A DNA stretch of 64,000 nt from Bacteroidaceae bacterium (GCA_024682395.1 JAIKZH010000055.1:86552-150551), one strand, 5' to 3'; positions 28,821-37,135 are shown, numbered from the stretch's first letter. Numbers and translations: made by a program. Notes: generated by a model not told the origin, from the letters alone.

Positions 28821-29812
28821 AGACATATCTATTAAAACTTATTGACGGAAATACCCTCACACAAGAAGACACATATAATATCATGATGGGTATTATTGAC
28901 GAGAAATACAATGTACAACAGATTGCTGCACTTCTGATGACTCTTCAAACACGTGGCGTTACTGTTGAAGAACTTTTAGGTTTTCGTCAAGGACTATTAG
29001 AAACAGGTAAATATCTGGACTTCAGCGAATATAACACATTAGATATCGTGGGTACTGGTGGTGACGGCAAAAACTCTTTCAATATTTCAACATGCGCTGC
29101 TTTTGTTATAGCAGGAGCAGGTTATCAGGTGACAAAACACGGAAACGGAGGTTCATCATCTGTTAGTGGAGCAAGTAATGTGCTACAAGGACATGGTGTA
29201 AAATTTACTGATGACATTAACCAATTGAAACGTTCATTAGAAGAGGCTGGAATATGCTATTTCCACGCACCTCTTTTTGCTTACGGAATGAAGTTTGTAG
29301 GACCTACACGCAAAGCATTAGGTGTACCAACCTGCTTCAACCTCCTCGGTCCACTCGTAAACCCATGTCATCCACAGAATTCTCTTCACGGAACAGCCAA
29401 CCAAGCACAGTTACGTCTGTACACCAACCTTCACCAACGTATCGGTGACAACTTCGGTGTGATAACTTCATACGACGGATACGATGAGATTTCATTAACA
29501 AGCGGATTTAAGATTTGTACAAATAACTTCGAGAAGGTTTACACTCCAGTGGATTTAGGACTGAAATATATTGAGCAGAGCGATATTTATGGTGGTGAAA
29601 CTCCTGAGGAAGCAATGAAAATCTTTGATGCCGTATTAGAAGGAACTGCAACAGAAGCACAAAAAAATGTGGTGATTGCAAATGCAGCCTGCGGTATCAG
29701 TATTATGGACAAAAATATCACTATGGCCGATTCAGTTGCAATAGCAAAAGAATCTCTTGAAAGCGGTAAGGCACTTGCCAAATTCAAGAAATTCGTGGAA
29801 GTCAACTCGTAA
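28817..29812 (+). CDS. trpD: Anthranilate phosphoribosyltransferase
   Basis: Transfers phosphoribose from PRPP to anthranilate. The 331-aa product has the PRPP-binding GTGGDGKNSFNIST loop (about residues 77-90) and KHGNGGSSS (about 105-113). Length is normal with no amidotransferase fusion. It is coupled to trpG by a 4-base overlap. Confidence 0.96.
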   Translation: MKTYLLKLIDGNTLTQEDTYNIMMGIIDEKYNVQQIAALLMTLQTRGVTVEELLGFRQGLLETGKYLDFSEYNTLDIVGTGGDGKNSFNISTCAAFVIAGAGYQVTKHGNGGSSSVSGASNVLQGHGVKFTDDINQLKRSLEEAGICYFHAPLFAYGMKFVGPTRKALGVPTCFNLLGPLVNPCHPQNSLHGTANQAQLRLYTNLHQRIGDNFGVITSYDGYDEISLTSGFKICTNNFEKVYTPVDLGLKYIEQSDIYGGETPEEAMKIFDAVLEGTATEAQKNVVIANAACGISIMDKNITMADSVAIAKESLESGKALAKFKKFVEVNS

Positions 29813-29848
29813 ATCAAAGAAGCTGAAAAACTATATAATGATAAAAAT

Positions 29849-30652
29849 ATGGCAAAAGACATACTCGAAGAGATTGTTGCATGGAAACGTATAGAGGTGG
29901 CTCAACAAAAGGAACTTGTACCACCAACCATGTTATACAACAATGTAGAGGAACTTATTTCTAAGGGAAACTACACACAGATATCCATGCGAGACAGTCT
30001 GGCTAAATCTGATTCGGGAATTATTGCTGAGTTCAAACGTAAAAGTCCTTCTAAAGGATGGATCAAAGAAGAAGGAGATCCCAAAATTATCCCTGCTTCA
30101 TATGATAACAATGGTGCAAGCGCAATCTCAATCTTAACAGACGAGAAGTATTTTGGAGGTAAAATGAGCTTCATCAATACAGCGCGTCCACTTGTCAAGT
30201 GTCCTATCCTACGTAAAGATTTCATAATCGACGAATATCAATTGTTCCAAGCTAAAGCAATTGGAGCAAATGCAGTGTTACTCATTGCTGCCGACCTCAC
30301 ACAACAAGAATGTAAGATGTTGGCAAAAACCGCACATGAGTTGGGATTAGAGACTCTGCTTGAAATTCACACTGAGAAAGAACTTGACTATGTGGGTGAT
30401 TGCATCGATATGGTAGGTGTAAACAATCGTAATCTGGGGTCATTCCATACCGACGTGAAGAACTCATACCATCTTGCCTCATTATTACCAAAAGAATATC
30501 TGCTGGTAAGTGAGAGCGGAATAAGTAACCCACAGACAGTAAAAGAACTGCGCGAAATAGGATTCCGTGGTTTCCTTATCGGTGAGACTTTCATGAAAAC
30601 TCCCGAGCCAGGAAAAGCATTAAAGGAATTCATAGAGGAGGTTACTGCATGA
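29849..30652 (+). CDS. trpC: Indole-3-glycerol phosphate synthase
   Basis: Closes the indole ring. The 267-aa product is a TIM barrel with the signature EFKRKSPSKGWI (about residues 55-66), catalytic lysine in LRKDFIID, and the phosphate-binding end SESGI. It is separate from trpF. Its stop overlaps the trpF start by 4 bases. Confidence 0.96.
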   Translation: MAKDILEEIVAWKRIEVAQQKELVPPTMLYNNVEELISKGNYTQISMRDSLAKSDSGIIAEFKRKSPSKGWIKEEGDPKIIPASYDNNGASAISILTDEKYFGGKMSFINTARPLVKCPILRKDFIIDEYQLFQAKAIGANAVLLIAADLTQQECKMLAKTAHELGLETLLEIHTEKELDYVGDCIDMVGVNNRNLGSFHTDVKNSYHLASLLPKEYLLVSESGISNPQTVKELREIGFRGFLIGETFMKTPEPGKALKEFIEEVTA

Positions 30653-31272
30653 TTATCAAAGTATGCGGAATGCGGGACGCCGATAACATCCACGCAATAG
30701 ACACATTAGAAGGCGTGGACTGGATGGGATTTATCTTCTATCCACCTTCATCAAGATATGTAGATAACGTACCGACATATCTACCTCAGAACAAAGCCCG
30801 TGTAGGAGTATTTGTTAATGAAACACTGCAAGGCATAATCGACCGCATGAACAGTTTTCATTTTAATCTGATTCAATTACATGGTCACGAAAACCCAGAC
30901 TTCTGCAAACAACTCCGCAACACAATCGGAAAGGAAATACAGATAATAAAGATGATTCAAATAAACGAACCATCAGATTTGGATTCCATCCGACAATATG
31001 AAGGTATCGTGGATTATTTCCTCTTTGAAACAAAATGCAAAGAATATGGCGGTAGCGGAAAACAATTCGACTGGGACATATTAACGCAGTATGAGGATAG
31101 TACCCCATTTCTCATTACTGGCGGCATCAAACCTGCCGATGTAGAGAAGATACAATCGTTCCATCATCCTAAATTTGCAGGAATCGACCTAAACTCAGGT
31201 TTCGAAATTTCTCCTGCAATGAAAGATGCTAAACTCATTCAAGAATTTATAAATAAACTAAATAGAAAATGA
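30649..31272 (+). CDS. trpF: Phosphoribosylanthranilate isomerase
   Basis: Carries out the Amadori rearrangement before TrpC. The 207-aa product starts IIKVCGMRDADNI, with the catalytic cysteine at position 5 of the chain, and ends with GIDLNSGFE, the phosphate-binding strand. It overlaps trpC and trpA by 4 bases each (ATGA), so the three genes are translationally coupled. Confidence 0.95.
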   Translation: MIIKVCGMRDADNIHAIDTLEGVDWMGFIFYPPSSRYVDNVPTYLPQNKARVGVFVNETLQGIIDRMNSFHFNLIQLHGHENPDFCKQLRNTIGKEIQIIKMIQINEPSDLDSIRQYEGIVDYFLFETKCKEYGGSGKQFDWDILTQYEDSTPFLITGGIKPADVEKIQSFHHPKFAGIDLNSGFEISPAMKDAKLIQEFINKLNRK

Positions 31273-32042
31273 ACAGAATAAATCAACTATTCGCCACTAA
31301 AAGCGAAAATATTCTATCGATTTACTTTTGTGCTGGACATCCTACACTTGAAGGAACAGCAGACACTATACGTACATTAGAACAAAAGGGAGTGAACATG
31401 ATTGAGGTAGGTATCCCATTCTCCGACCCTATGGCAGATGGTCCTGTCATTCAAGATGCAGCCACAAAAGCCTTACGCAACGGGATGACACTCCGCAAAT
31501 TGTTCTCACAACTCGACGGAATACGTAAAGATGTGAAGATGCCATTAATTCTTATGGGCTACTTGAACCCTATCATGCAATTCGGATTTGAAGCATTCTG
31601 CCAACAATGTGTAAAAGTCGGAATCGATGGAGTTATCATCCCAGATCTTCCTTTCAAGGATTACTTAGAGGAATATAAACCTATCGCAGATAAATACGAT
31701 GTACGAATCATAATGCTTATAACACCAGAAACAAGCGATGAACGTATCCGTTTTATCGACGAACATACTGACGGATTCATTTATATGGTAAGTTCTGCAG
31801 CAACTACAGGTGCACAAAATAAGTTTGACGAAGCAAAGCAGTCATATTTCTCACGCATCAATCAAATGAACCTGAAACATCCATGTATGATTGGTTTTGG
31901 AATCAGCAACAAGCAAACATTGGAAACAGCCCAAGCAAATGCGGCAGGTGCCATTATCGGAAGTAAGTTCGTAAAACTCTATGAAGAGACCAAAGATGCA
32001 AGTAAAGCGATGGACAATCTGCTTGATGCATTGAAAAAATAA
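31269..32042 (+). CDS. trpA: Tryptophan synthase alpha chain
   Basis: Cleaves indole-3-glycerol phosphate and passes indole to TrpB. The 257-aa product has the signature EVGIPFSDPMADGPVIQDA with the catalytic glutamate and aspartate. It is the last gene of the operon. The transcript then runs into the inverted-repeat element at 32050, which may end it. Confidence 0.96.
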   Translation: MNRINQLFATKSENILSIYFCAGHPTLEGTADTIRTLEQKGVNMIEVGIPFSDPMADGPVIQDAATKALRNGMTLRKLFSQLDGIRKDVKMPLILMGYLNPIMQFGFEAFCQQCVKVGIDGVIIPDLPFKDYLEEYKPIADKYDVRIIMLITPETSDERIRFIDEHTDGFIYMVSSAATTGAQNKFDEAKQSYFSRINQMNLKHPCMIGFGISNKQTLETAQANAAGAIIGSKFVKLYEETKDASKAMDNLLDALKK

Positions 32043-32049
32043 ATGTTTA

Positions 32050-32171
32050 ATATTTTCAATTATTTATGTCCGCTAAAACTAAGATAAAAAAGTCGGAATC
32101 CAAGAAAGAATACCGACATTAATTTGTATCTGGATTAAAAAGTTTTAGCGGACACAAATAATTGAAAATAT
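32050..32171. repeat. 122-bp element with 31-bp near-perfect terminal inverted repeats
   Basis: The arms 32050-32080 and 32141-32171 are inverted repeats matching at 30 of 31 positions; the inner end of each reads TGTCCGCTAAAACT (left) or its complement. Between them a smaller GTCGG/CCGAC hairpin (32092-32096, 32113-32117) is present, and no coding frame. It lies between convergent trpA and the DUF262-HNH gene. It could be a miniature inverted-repeat element or a two-way terminator. No flanking direct repeat is visible, which weakens the transposon reading. Confidence 0.75.
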
Positions 32172-32242
32172 CATTCCATACAACAAAAATGACATTTTTT
32201 ACATATTACCCTGAAATATTGATTATCAAAGAATTAATAATC

Positions 32243-33403
32243 TCATTTATTACCCTTTGCCCTATTATGGGTTTTACATAGTACCTGACAATTGGAGATA
32301 TCAGTTGCCCCACCTTTGCTCCATGCTGTCACGTGGTCAGCATCCATATCCTTAATGCCCCAAATTTTTGTTTTGTTATTAGTATCCGACAAAGCACAAA
32401 GCGGACAATTAGACTTTTGTTCTTTCTTTGCTTCTAAAGTTTGTTGTTCATACACTCTTTTCTTTGTAGCTTCATCAAAAACACGAATCTCAAGCATTTT
32501 CTTATCTGTACATCCACCTAAGATATATTCAAATATTCCTTTTCTACTTTTCACATATGGGTCAGCATACAATTCATGAACCAGTGATGACACTTCTTGT
32601 GGATTATACGAATGCTTATGATATATTTCATATAATCGTCCCCATTCCAAGCCTCTCATTTCACTTTCCACATCTAAAAAAACACAAGAGATCCATTCTA
32701 TTACAGTTGTGAAATATGTTTCTAATTCCTGTATACTATCATCATTACGATGCATACTCATATAATTACCAATATTCCCTTTACTCACCCAATGCAATGC
32801 CGTATGCAAGAAATCCTGTCGATTCACACTTCCTGAGATATATGCACTCCATTTCTGTACATTAGCATTTTGAGAGTTAGAAAATTGTTCTTTGGCTTTC
32901 GTTACAAATGGACCTGAATACACAGCATTCAACAACTCCTGCTCGTTGAGCGGAATACCTGCAATGTTGATTGTTTTAAACCATTCTTTTATTTCACTTT
33001 CTTCGCCTTCGCACTCATAAATAAGTAGTTGGGTATTCATTATCATATCTTGCAAATCTTTTGCAAGACCAGAGAAATACTGTTCCATACCATTTGCATC
33101 TTTTATTGCAAACTTTCCTGTAACAAAACGACCAAAACTTGTTATGCGTTGCTGACCATCAAGAACCTCCAACTTACCTTCAGAAACCTTGTTAAAATAA
33201 ATAAGTCCGAGCGGATAACCTTTCAACATTGAATATATCACAGCAACATCGCGTTTCCCATCAGCATAGATATAATTACGTTGGTATTCGGGTTGAATGG
33301 TGAGTTTACCAGAAAGACCGAACAAACCTTTACACTCATATTCATTATATACAAATCCTTCGCAAATCTCACGAACTGTATATTGCTTTAAAGTTGTTCT
33401 CAT
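32243..33403 (-). CDS. DUF262 domain protein with C-terminal HNH nuclease
   Basis: The N-terminal DUF262 (ParB-like, GmrS-type) domain shows the nucleotide-binding motif [10 protein letters not shown] (about residues 80-90) and the PEYQRN segment (about 37-42). The C-terminal HNH domain starts at CPLC and ends with [17 protein letters not shown] and THNRAKGNK, so all HNH residues are present. It begins 11 bases after an M.EcoRI-type methyltransferase gene. DUF262 proteins with HNH-like partners act in restriction of foreign or modified DNA (GmrSD). A role as the cutting partner of the adjacent methylase is inference. 386 aa, apparently intact. Confidence 0.87.
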   Translation of the reverse strand: MRTTLKQYTVREICEGFVYNEYECKGLFGLSGKLTIQPEYQRNYIYADGKRDVAVIYSMLKGYPLGLIYFNKVSEGKLEVLDGQQRITSFGRFVTGKFAIKDANGMEQYFSGLAKDLQDMIMNTQLLIYECEGEESEIKEWFKTINIAGIPLNEQELLNAVYSGPFVTKAKEQFSNSQNANVQKWSAYISGSVNRQDFLHTALHWVSKGNIGNYMSMHRNDDSIQELETYFTTVIEWISCVFLDVESEMRGLEWGRLYEIYHKHSYNPQEVSSLVHELYADPYVKSRKGIFEYILGGCTDKKMLEIRVFDEATKKRVYEQQTLEAKKEQKSNCPLCALSDTNNKTKIWGIKDMDADHVTAWSKGGATDISNCQVLCKTHNRAKGNK

Positions 33404-33414
33404 AATATATCGAT

Positions 33415-34509
33415 TTATAATTTTTTACGGATAAGGATTTTTGCAAAACAACTTATTAATTTATTATTAGAGTCTCTATAGCATAATTTACCCTTTCTAA
33501 AGCCTTTATCTTCTTGAAATAATTTTTTGCAATCCTCATTAGAAAGATTTGAACTCACGCCATAAAATACCCCTAAATCACCCCCATTTGCCATTCCAAC
33601 TATGTCGAATTGCTCAGGGCAATATTTGTCCAGCCAGGAAATAGGAACGCCCATTATTCCTGTATAATCACTCGGAATTGCATCTGTATATGAGACTTCT
33701 ATTGCATCATAATTAATATATTTAATATAACCAATGCCTTTAACCTCCTTATGCTTACTATATTTGAAATTATCTTCCATCGTCATTAAGGGAAGAGGAT
33801 TATGACGTCTACCATGATCTATATTAGTAAACCAATAAGTATTTCCCATTTTTTTAAAACCACCCTGCGGCTTTAAATATTCTTTTGCGCCAGAATTTAC
33901 ACCTAACCAAATGATATTATCCTTTATATAAGGGAATACTTCTTTATATGATATTGCATTTACATTTCCAATTATCAAAAATTGTTTTCCTGCTTCCATA
34001 ATCCATGCTAGGAATTCACGAAATAGAGAAAAGGGAGGATTAGTAATAATAATATCGGCTTCATCACGCAGTTTTTTCACTTCATCAGAGCGAAAATCTC
34101 CATCACCTTCAAGGTATTTCCATTCCAAATCATCAATATCAATTATACCATTTTGATTGGTATCGTGGTCTAGAACAAATATTTTACCATTTGTACGACT
34201 TTTGTCAGCATCGTAGTTCGGATTTTCAGTTTCAAAAATAGTTGGTTCCCATTGTTTTATCTTTTTACTTTCAACAGCATAAGAAGTAGAAATCAACTTC
34301 TTTAGGCCAAAATTTTCAAAGTTTTGAGCGAAGAACTTCGTAAAATTACTCCATTCAGGATCATCACATGGTAGTAAAATTGTTTTTCCTCGAAAAACAT
34401 TAGGATTATACTCTAAATATGCATTTATTTCTTTTTGAATATCAGGATATTGAGTGTAAAACTCATCATTTTTTTCTTTTTTTGCTTTCGACAGATTTTG
34501 ATTAGTCAT
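33415..34509 (-). CDS. Adenine-specific DNA methyltransferase, M.EcoRI family
   Basis: The start at 34509 ([20 protein letters not shown]) is chosen because it aligns with the M.EcoRI N-terminus as I recall it; the TTG at 34539 is unlikely. The 364-aa product shares with M.EcoRI the segments KSDEFYTQY-like, CDDP, GDGDFRS, NPPFSLF (N6A motif IV, N157-F160), NVNSITYKEVF-like, IWLGV, TNID, YDAI and GVPI. Residues 114-127 carry an EF-hand-like DxNxNGxIDxxD loop between CDDP and the catalytic motif. No R.EcoRI-like gene is present; the DUF262-HNH gene follows by 11 bases. Confidence 0.9.
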   Translation of the reverse strand: MTNQNLSKAKKEKNDEFYTQYPDIQKEINAYLEYNPNVFRGKTILLPCDDPEWSNFTKFFAQNFENFGLKKLISTSYAVESKKIKQWEPTIFETENPNYDADKSRTNGKIFVLDHDTNQNGIIDIDDLEWKYLEGDGDFRSDEVKKLRDEADIIITNPPFSLFREFLAWIMEAGKQFLIIGNVNAISYKEVFPYIKDNIIWLGVNSGAKEYLKPQGGFKKMGNTYWFTNIDHGRRHNPLPLMTMEDNFKYSKHKEVKGIGYIKYINYDAIEVSYTDAIPSDYTGIMGVPISWLDKYCPEQFDIVGMANGGDLGVFYGVSSNLSNEDCKKLFQEDKGFRKGKLCYRDSNNKLISCFAKILIRKKL

Positions 34510-34512
34510 AAT

Positions 34513-34541
34513 GGTTGATAGTTTGCGCATTACTATCAATC
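34513..34541 (-). promoter_or_regulatory. Inverted repeat just upstream of the methyltransferase start
   Basis: A perfect 8-bp repeat TTGATAGT/ACTATCAA (34515-34522, 34532-34539), extended by two outer pairs, with a 9-base spacer. It ends 4 bases from the chosen ATG. It could be an operator for a control protein or for the methylase itself, or an RNA hairpin that hides the translation start. Confidence 0.55.
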
Positions 34542-34559
34542 CTATTCATCAGATTTTGC

Positions 34560-34804
34560 TAAAAAGAAAAGTGTAGGCCTTTCTATCTTGTCCACGAGGA
34601 GCCTGCATGAACCCCGTTGCCCACATAGATTAGCCCACACCTAATTGGTGCGAGCATCAACTCTAACTGTGAGCAACGGAAAAGCAAACTTTCCGTGGAT
34701 TAGCGTTATTCTAATGACTATGAATCATCAGTTTGCAGGCTTTTGATTCGGACAAGAATAATAGCTAATGCTTCGTTATAACTTATCGGGATTTCTCCCC
34801 CGAA
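34560..34804 (-). ncRNA. Candidate structured non-coding RNA or long structured leader
   Basis: No coding frame fits this stretch, yet the minus strand has many consistent helices. These are CTTGTCC/GGACAAG (34750-34756, 34587-34593), AGCCTGCA/TGCAGGCT closing inside it, an apical arm CCGTTGC/GCAACGG enclosing GCTCGCACC/GGTGTGGGC with a 5-base loop, and side hairpins ATTAG/CTAAT and GGAAA/TTTCC. A further hairpin TCGGG/CCCGA lies at the 5' end. A good promoter precedes it. The closed core (34583-34763, 181 nt) is about the size of 6S RNA, but the fold is asymmetric and I do not recognise the family. It may be a separate RNA or the leader of the methyltransferase mRNA. Confidence 0.6.
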
Positions 34805-34811
34805 TTGCTTG

Positions 34812-34843
34812 CAAATGTAATAAACTTTCTCGAACCAAACAAA
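34812..34843 (-). promoter_or_regulatory. Promoter of the structured RNA / methyltransferase unit
   Basis: Minus-strand TTTG (34840-34843), 20 bases, TACATTTG (34812-34819): an exact match to the Bacteroidetes pattern. Predicted start near 34804, about 300 bases before the methyltransferase ATG. Confidence 0.72.
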
Positions 34844-34936
34844 TATATTATTCGATTATTGTTCTTTCTATACTTTACACAACAGACTTTTCCCGATATT
34901 CTTAATATAATTGTTTATCAATCATCATATTTAGGT

Positions 34937-34968
34937 ATTGTGTAAACAAAATAAAATATGTATCTTTG
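34937..34968 (+). promoter_or_regulatory. Promoter of the ZIP transporter gene
   Basis: ATTG (34937-34940), 20 bases, TATCTTTG (34961-34968). The -7 element is perfect. It fires divergently from the structured-RNA promoter about 120 bases away and leaves a leader of under 20 bases. Confidence 0.68.
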
Positions 34969-34992
34969 CAGCAATCTTAAATAACCACATTT

Positions 34993-35775
34993 ATGATTGT
35001 TACACTTGCTATAGGACTCCTAATCCCATTATTGGGTACGATGTTTGGTTCTGCATTTGTTTTTCTTATGAGGAATAAAATGTCAGAACCTCTACAGAAA
35101 TCATTATTAGGATTCGCTTCAGGTGTAATGGTGGCAGCATCTGTGTGGTCACTATTAATCCCAGCAATGAATATGTGCAGAGATAGCGGACAGTGGTCAT
35201 TTGTTCCTGCCTCTGTTGGATTCTTGTTAGGGATTTGTTTTTTGTTGTTGATAGACGAACTAACCCCTCACTTACATATCGGAACAGATAAACCTGAGGG
35301 GATTCGTTCGCATCTTTCACGCACAGCAATGCTTACATTAGCAGTTACAATACACAACCTACCAGAAGGAATGGCAATAGGTGTTGTGTATGGTGGGGCT
35401 GACCAAGGAGTCGGCAACATTACATTAGTAAACGCATTAGCCGTATCAATCGGTATTGCAATACAAAACATCCCAGAAGGAGCTATCATCTCAATGCCAA
35501 TGCGCGCTGCAGGTAACTCCAAATGGCGTTCTTTCATGATAGGCAGTCTAAGTGGCGTTATCGAACCTATAGGAGGGCTGATTATATTATTATTAGCCTC
35601 TACACTGACTCCAATCTTGCCATATCTATTGGCATTTGCTGCTGGAGCCATGATATATGTGGTTATTGAGGAACTTATCCCTGAAGCATCAATGGGTAAG
35701 CACAGCAATTTAAGTACAATGGGCTTTGCCATTGGGTTTGTTCTTATGATGATTCTGGATACTATTATGGAATAA
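34993..35775 (+). CDS. ZIP family divalent metal transporter
   Basis: Probably imports zinc or other divalent metals across the inner membrane. The 260-aa product has about eight membrane helices and the two ZIP signature helices HNLPEGMAIGVVYGG and QNIPEGAIISMP that form the binuclear metal site. It lacks a long His-rich cytoplasmic loop. It is upstream of a Cu/Zn efflux-type permease, but that gene has its own ribosome-binding site and a 110-base gap, so they may be separately controlled. Confidence 0.9.
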   Translation: MIVTLAIGLLIPLLGTMFGSAFVFLMRNKMSEPLQKSLLGFASGVMVAASVWSLLIPAMNMCRDSGQWSFVPASVGFLLGICFLLLIDELTPHLHIGTDKPEGIRSHLSRTAMLTLAVTIHNLPEGMAIGVVYGGADQGVGNITLVNALAVSIGIAIQNIPEGAIISMPMRAAGNSKWRSFMIGSLSGVIEPIGGLIILLLASTLTPILPYLLAFAAGAMIYVVIEELIPEASMGKHSNLSTMGFAIGFVLMMILDTIME

Positions 35776-35872
35776 ATAACTGAGTCATAAGATTATACAC
35801 AATAATTAGATGAGTATATGAGTTATTTATAGTGCTATATTACAATTGGGAAATATAATTCTGTCAAAATAT

Positions 35873-35880
35873 AAGGAGGT
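35873..35880 (+). promoter_or_regulatory. Perfect Shine-Dalgarno sequence
   Basis: AAGGAGGT, 6 bases before the ATG at 35887, is fully complementary to the anti-Shine-Dalgarno tail of 16S rRNA. Genes in this phylum normally lack such a site, and none of the other starts examined in the window has one. Confidence 0.85.
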
Positions 35881-35886
35881 AAATTT

Positions 35887-36963
35887 ATGGAATATGTTCT
35901 TAATGTACTACAAGCGGTAGTAGGGATTATAAATGAGATGTCGCCTTACTTGCTTTTAGGCTTCATATTAGCTGGCGTAATGCACGCCTTTATTCCTAAT
36001 GGATGGTACACAAAATATCTTAGCGGTAATACCATAAAATCGGTTATAAATGCTGCCATTTTCGGGATTCCGTTACCTTTATGCTCATGTGGGGTAATAC
36101 CAACAGCCACATCATTATATCGTGAAGGCGCAAGCAAAGGAGCTGTTGTTTCATTCTTAGTGGCTACACCACAAACAGGAGTAGATAGCATTATTGCGAC
36201 TTACTCTCTTATGGGATTACCATTTGCAATAGTTCGTCCTATAGCCGCCTTGTTCACAGCTGTTGTAAGCGGTTCGTTAGTTACTTTCTTACAAGGCAAG
36301 GATATAAAAAAGGATTCTGAGTCCAATAAAAAACAAGAGGAAGCACACTGCCATCAATGCAACGAGAAACATGGTTTCTGGGGAAAATGCTATGAAGCCA
36401 TTAAATTTGGTTTTATTGAACTGATGGAGGATATAGGTAAATGGCTCGTTATAGGCCTAATAATTGCTGGTTTGATTACAGTACTTGTTCCTGACGACTT
36501 CTTCTCTATATTCAAAGACAATACAGCACTAAGTATATTACTTGTACTATGTATCAGCATTCCTATGTATATATGTGCAACAGGCAGCATACCTATTGCA
36601 GTTGCACTGATACTGAAAGGACTAACTCCTGGTGCAGCCTTAGTTATGCTTATAGCAGGCCCTGCATGTAATTTAGCATCAATCTTCGTCATAAACAAAG
36701 TATTGGGAAATAAAGCTTTGGCACTTTATATTACTGCTATAATACTGGGGTCTGTCTTGTTCGGAATAGGTATTGACTATCTCCTACCTCGTGAATGGTT
36801 CATTAACAATCTAATGATTTCAAATGAACACGAACATGGTGCCGGATGGTTTGAATGGATATGCACCGGAACACTTATCCTATTACTTCTAAACGTGGTG
36901 CGTATAAAACTGCAACACAAGCAACCTACATGCAGTTGCCATTGCAATCATGATCATGATTGA
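35887..36963 (+). CDS. SO_0444-type Cu/Zn efflux permease (DUF318 family)
   Basis: A two-part integral membrane permease. The 358-aa product has about nine hydrophobic helices with the hallmark PLCSCGVIPTA in the first half (about residues 60-70) and the related MYICATGSIP and GPACNLAS motifs in the second. The cytoplasmic linker contains CHQCNEKH and the C-terminus CSCHCNHDHD, both likely metal ligands. The family is named for a Shewanella protein linked to metal efflux; the metal here is inferred. Preceded by an unusual perfect Shine-Dalgarno. Confidence 0.87.
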   Translation: MEYVLNVLQAVVGIINEMSPYLLLGFILAGVMHAFIPNGWYTKYLSGNTIKSVINAAIFGIPLPLCSCGVIPTATSLYREGASKGAVVSFLVATPQTGVDSIIATYSLMGLPFAIVRPIAALFTAVVSGSLVTFLQGKDIKKDSESNKKQEEAHCHQCNEKHGFWGKCYEAIKFGFIELMEDIGKWLVIGLIIAGLITVLVPDDFFSIFKDNTALSILLVLCISIPMYICATGSIPIAVALILKGLTPGAALVMLIAGPACNLASIFVINKVLGNKALALYITAIILGSVLFGIGIDYLLPREWFINNLMISNEHEHGAGWFEWICTGTLILLLLNVVRIKLQHKQPTCSCHCNHDHD

Positions 36964-36973
36964 ATAAGCATAA

Positions 36974-37120
36974 ATCGTGCATGATTATTTAACCCGTAAA
37001 ACAAAATATTCCATATTGTATCGTACGCGATATATTGTTAAATAAACTTAAAATATAACATAAATCGCTTGCGATATAAATTATTATCTTTATCTTTGCC
37101 TCAGAAATATCGCAAACGAC
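36974..37120 (+). promoter_or_regulatory. Four palindromic operators, consensus ATCGCnnnCGAT-like
   Basis: Four 12-base near-palindromes lie upstream of the peroxidase gene: 36974-36985 (ATCGTGCATGAT), 37020-37031 (ATCGTACGCGAT), 37064-37075 (ATCGCTTGCGAT) and 37109-37120 (ATCGCAAACGAC). The third overlaps the upstream promoter element and the fourth lies just after the predicted start, positions suited to repression. The likely binder is the MarR/OhrR-type regulator encoded in the same operon. Confidence 0.75.
37068..37098 (+). promoter_or_regulatory. Promoter of the peroxidase-regulator operon
   Basis: CTTG (37068-37071), 19 bases, TATCTTTG (37091-37098). The -7 element is perfect; the upstream element is embedded in operator 3. 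Confidence 0.65.
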
Positions 37121-37135
37121 ATAATTTAGGAATAT

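Noticed and set aside
32050..32171. Simple rho-independent terminator of trpA
   Set aside because: The 31-base arms and 60-base interior are far larger than a normal terminator and no T-run follows, though termination as a side effect remains possible.
34715..34745. Hammerhead-like CUGAUGA in the structured RNA (minus strand)
   Set aside because: The core string is present, but the neighbouring segments pair with each other (GCAAACT/AGTTTGC) instead of with a cleavage-site strand, so the three-stem hammerhead cannot form.
34560..34804. Assignment of the structured RNA as 6S, tmRNA, RNase P or SRP RNA
   Set aside because: Size fits 6S, but the two sides of the central region are very unequal. 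The conserved RNase P, tmRNA and SRP sequence blocks I know are absent. A definite name would be a guess.
35772..35830. 10-bp inverted repeat ATAAATAACT/AGTTATTTAT between the ZIP gene and the permease
   Set aside because: It is pure AT-rich sequence with a 39-base spacer, likely by chance, and overlaps the ZIP stop codon.
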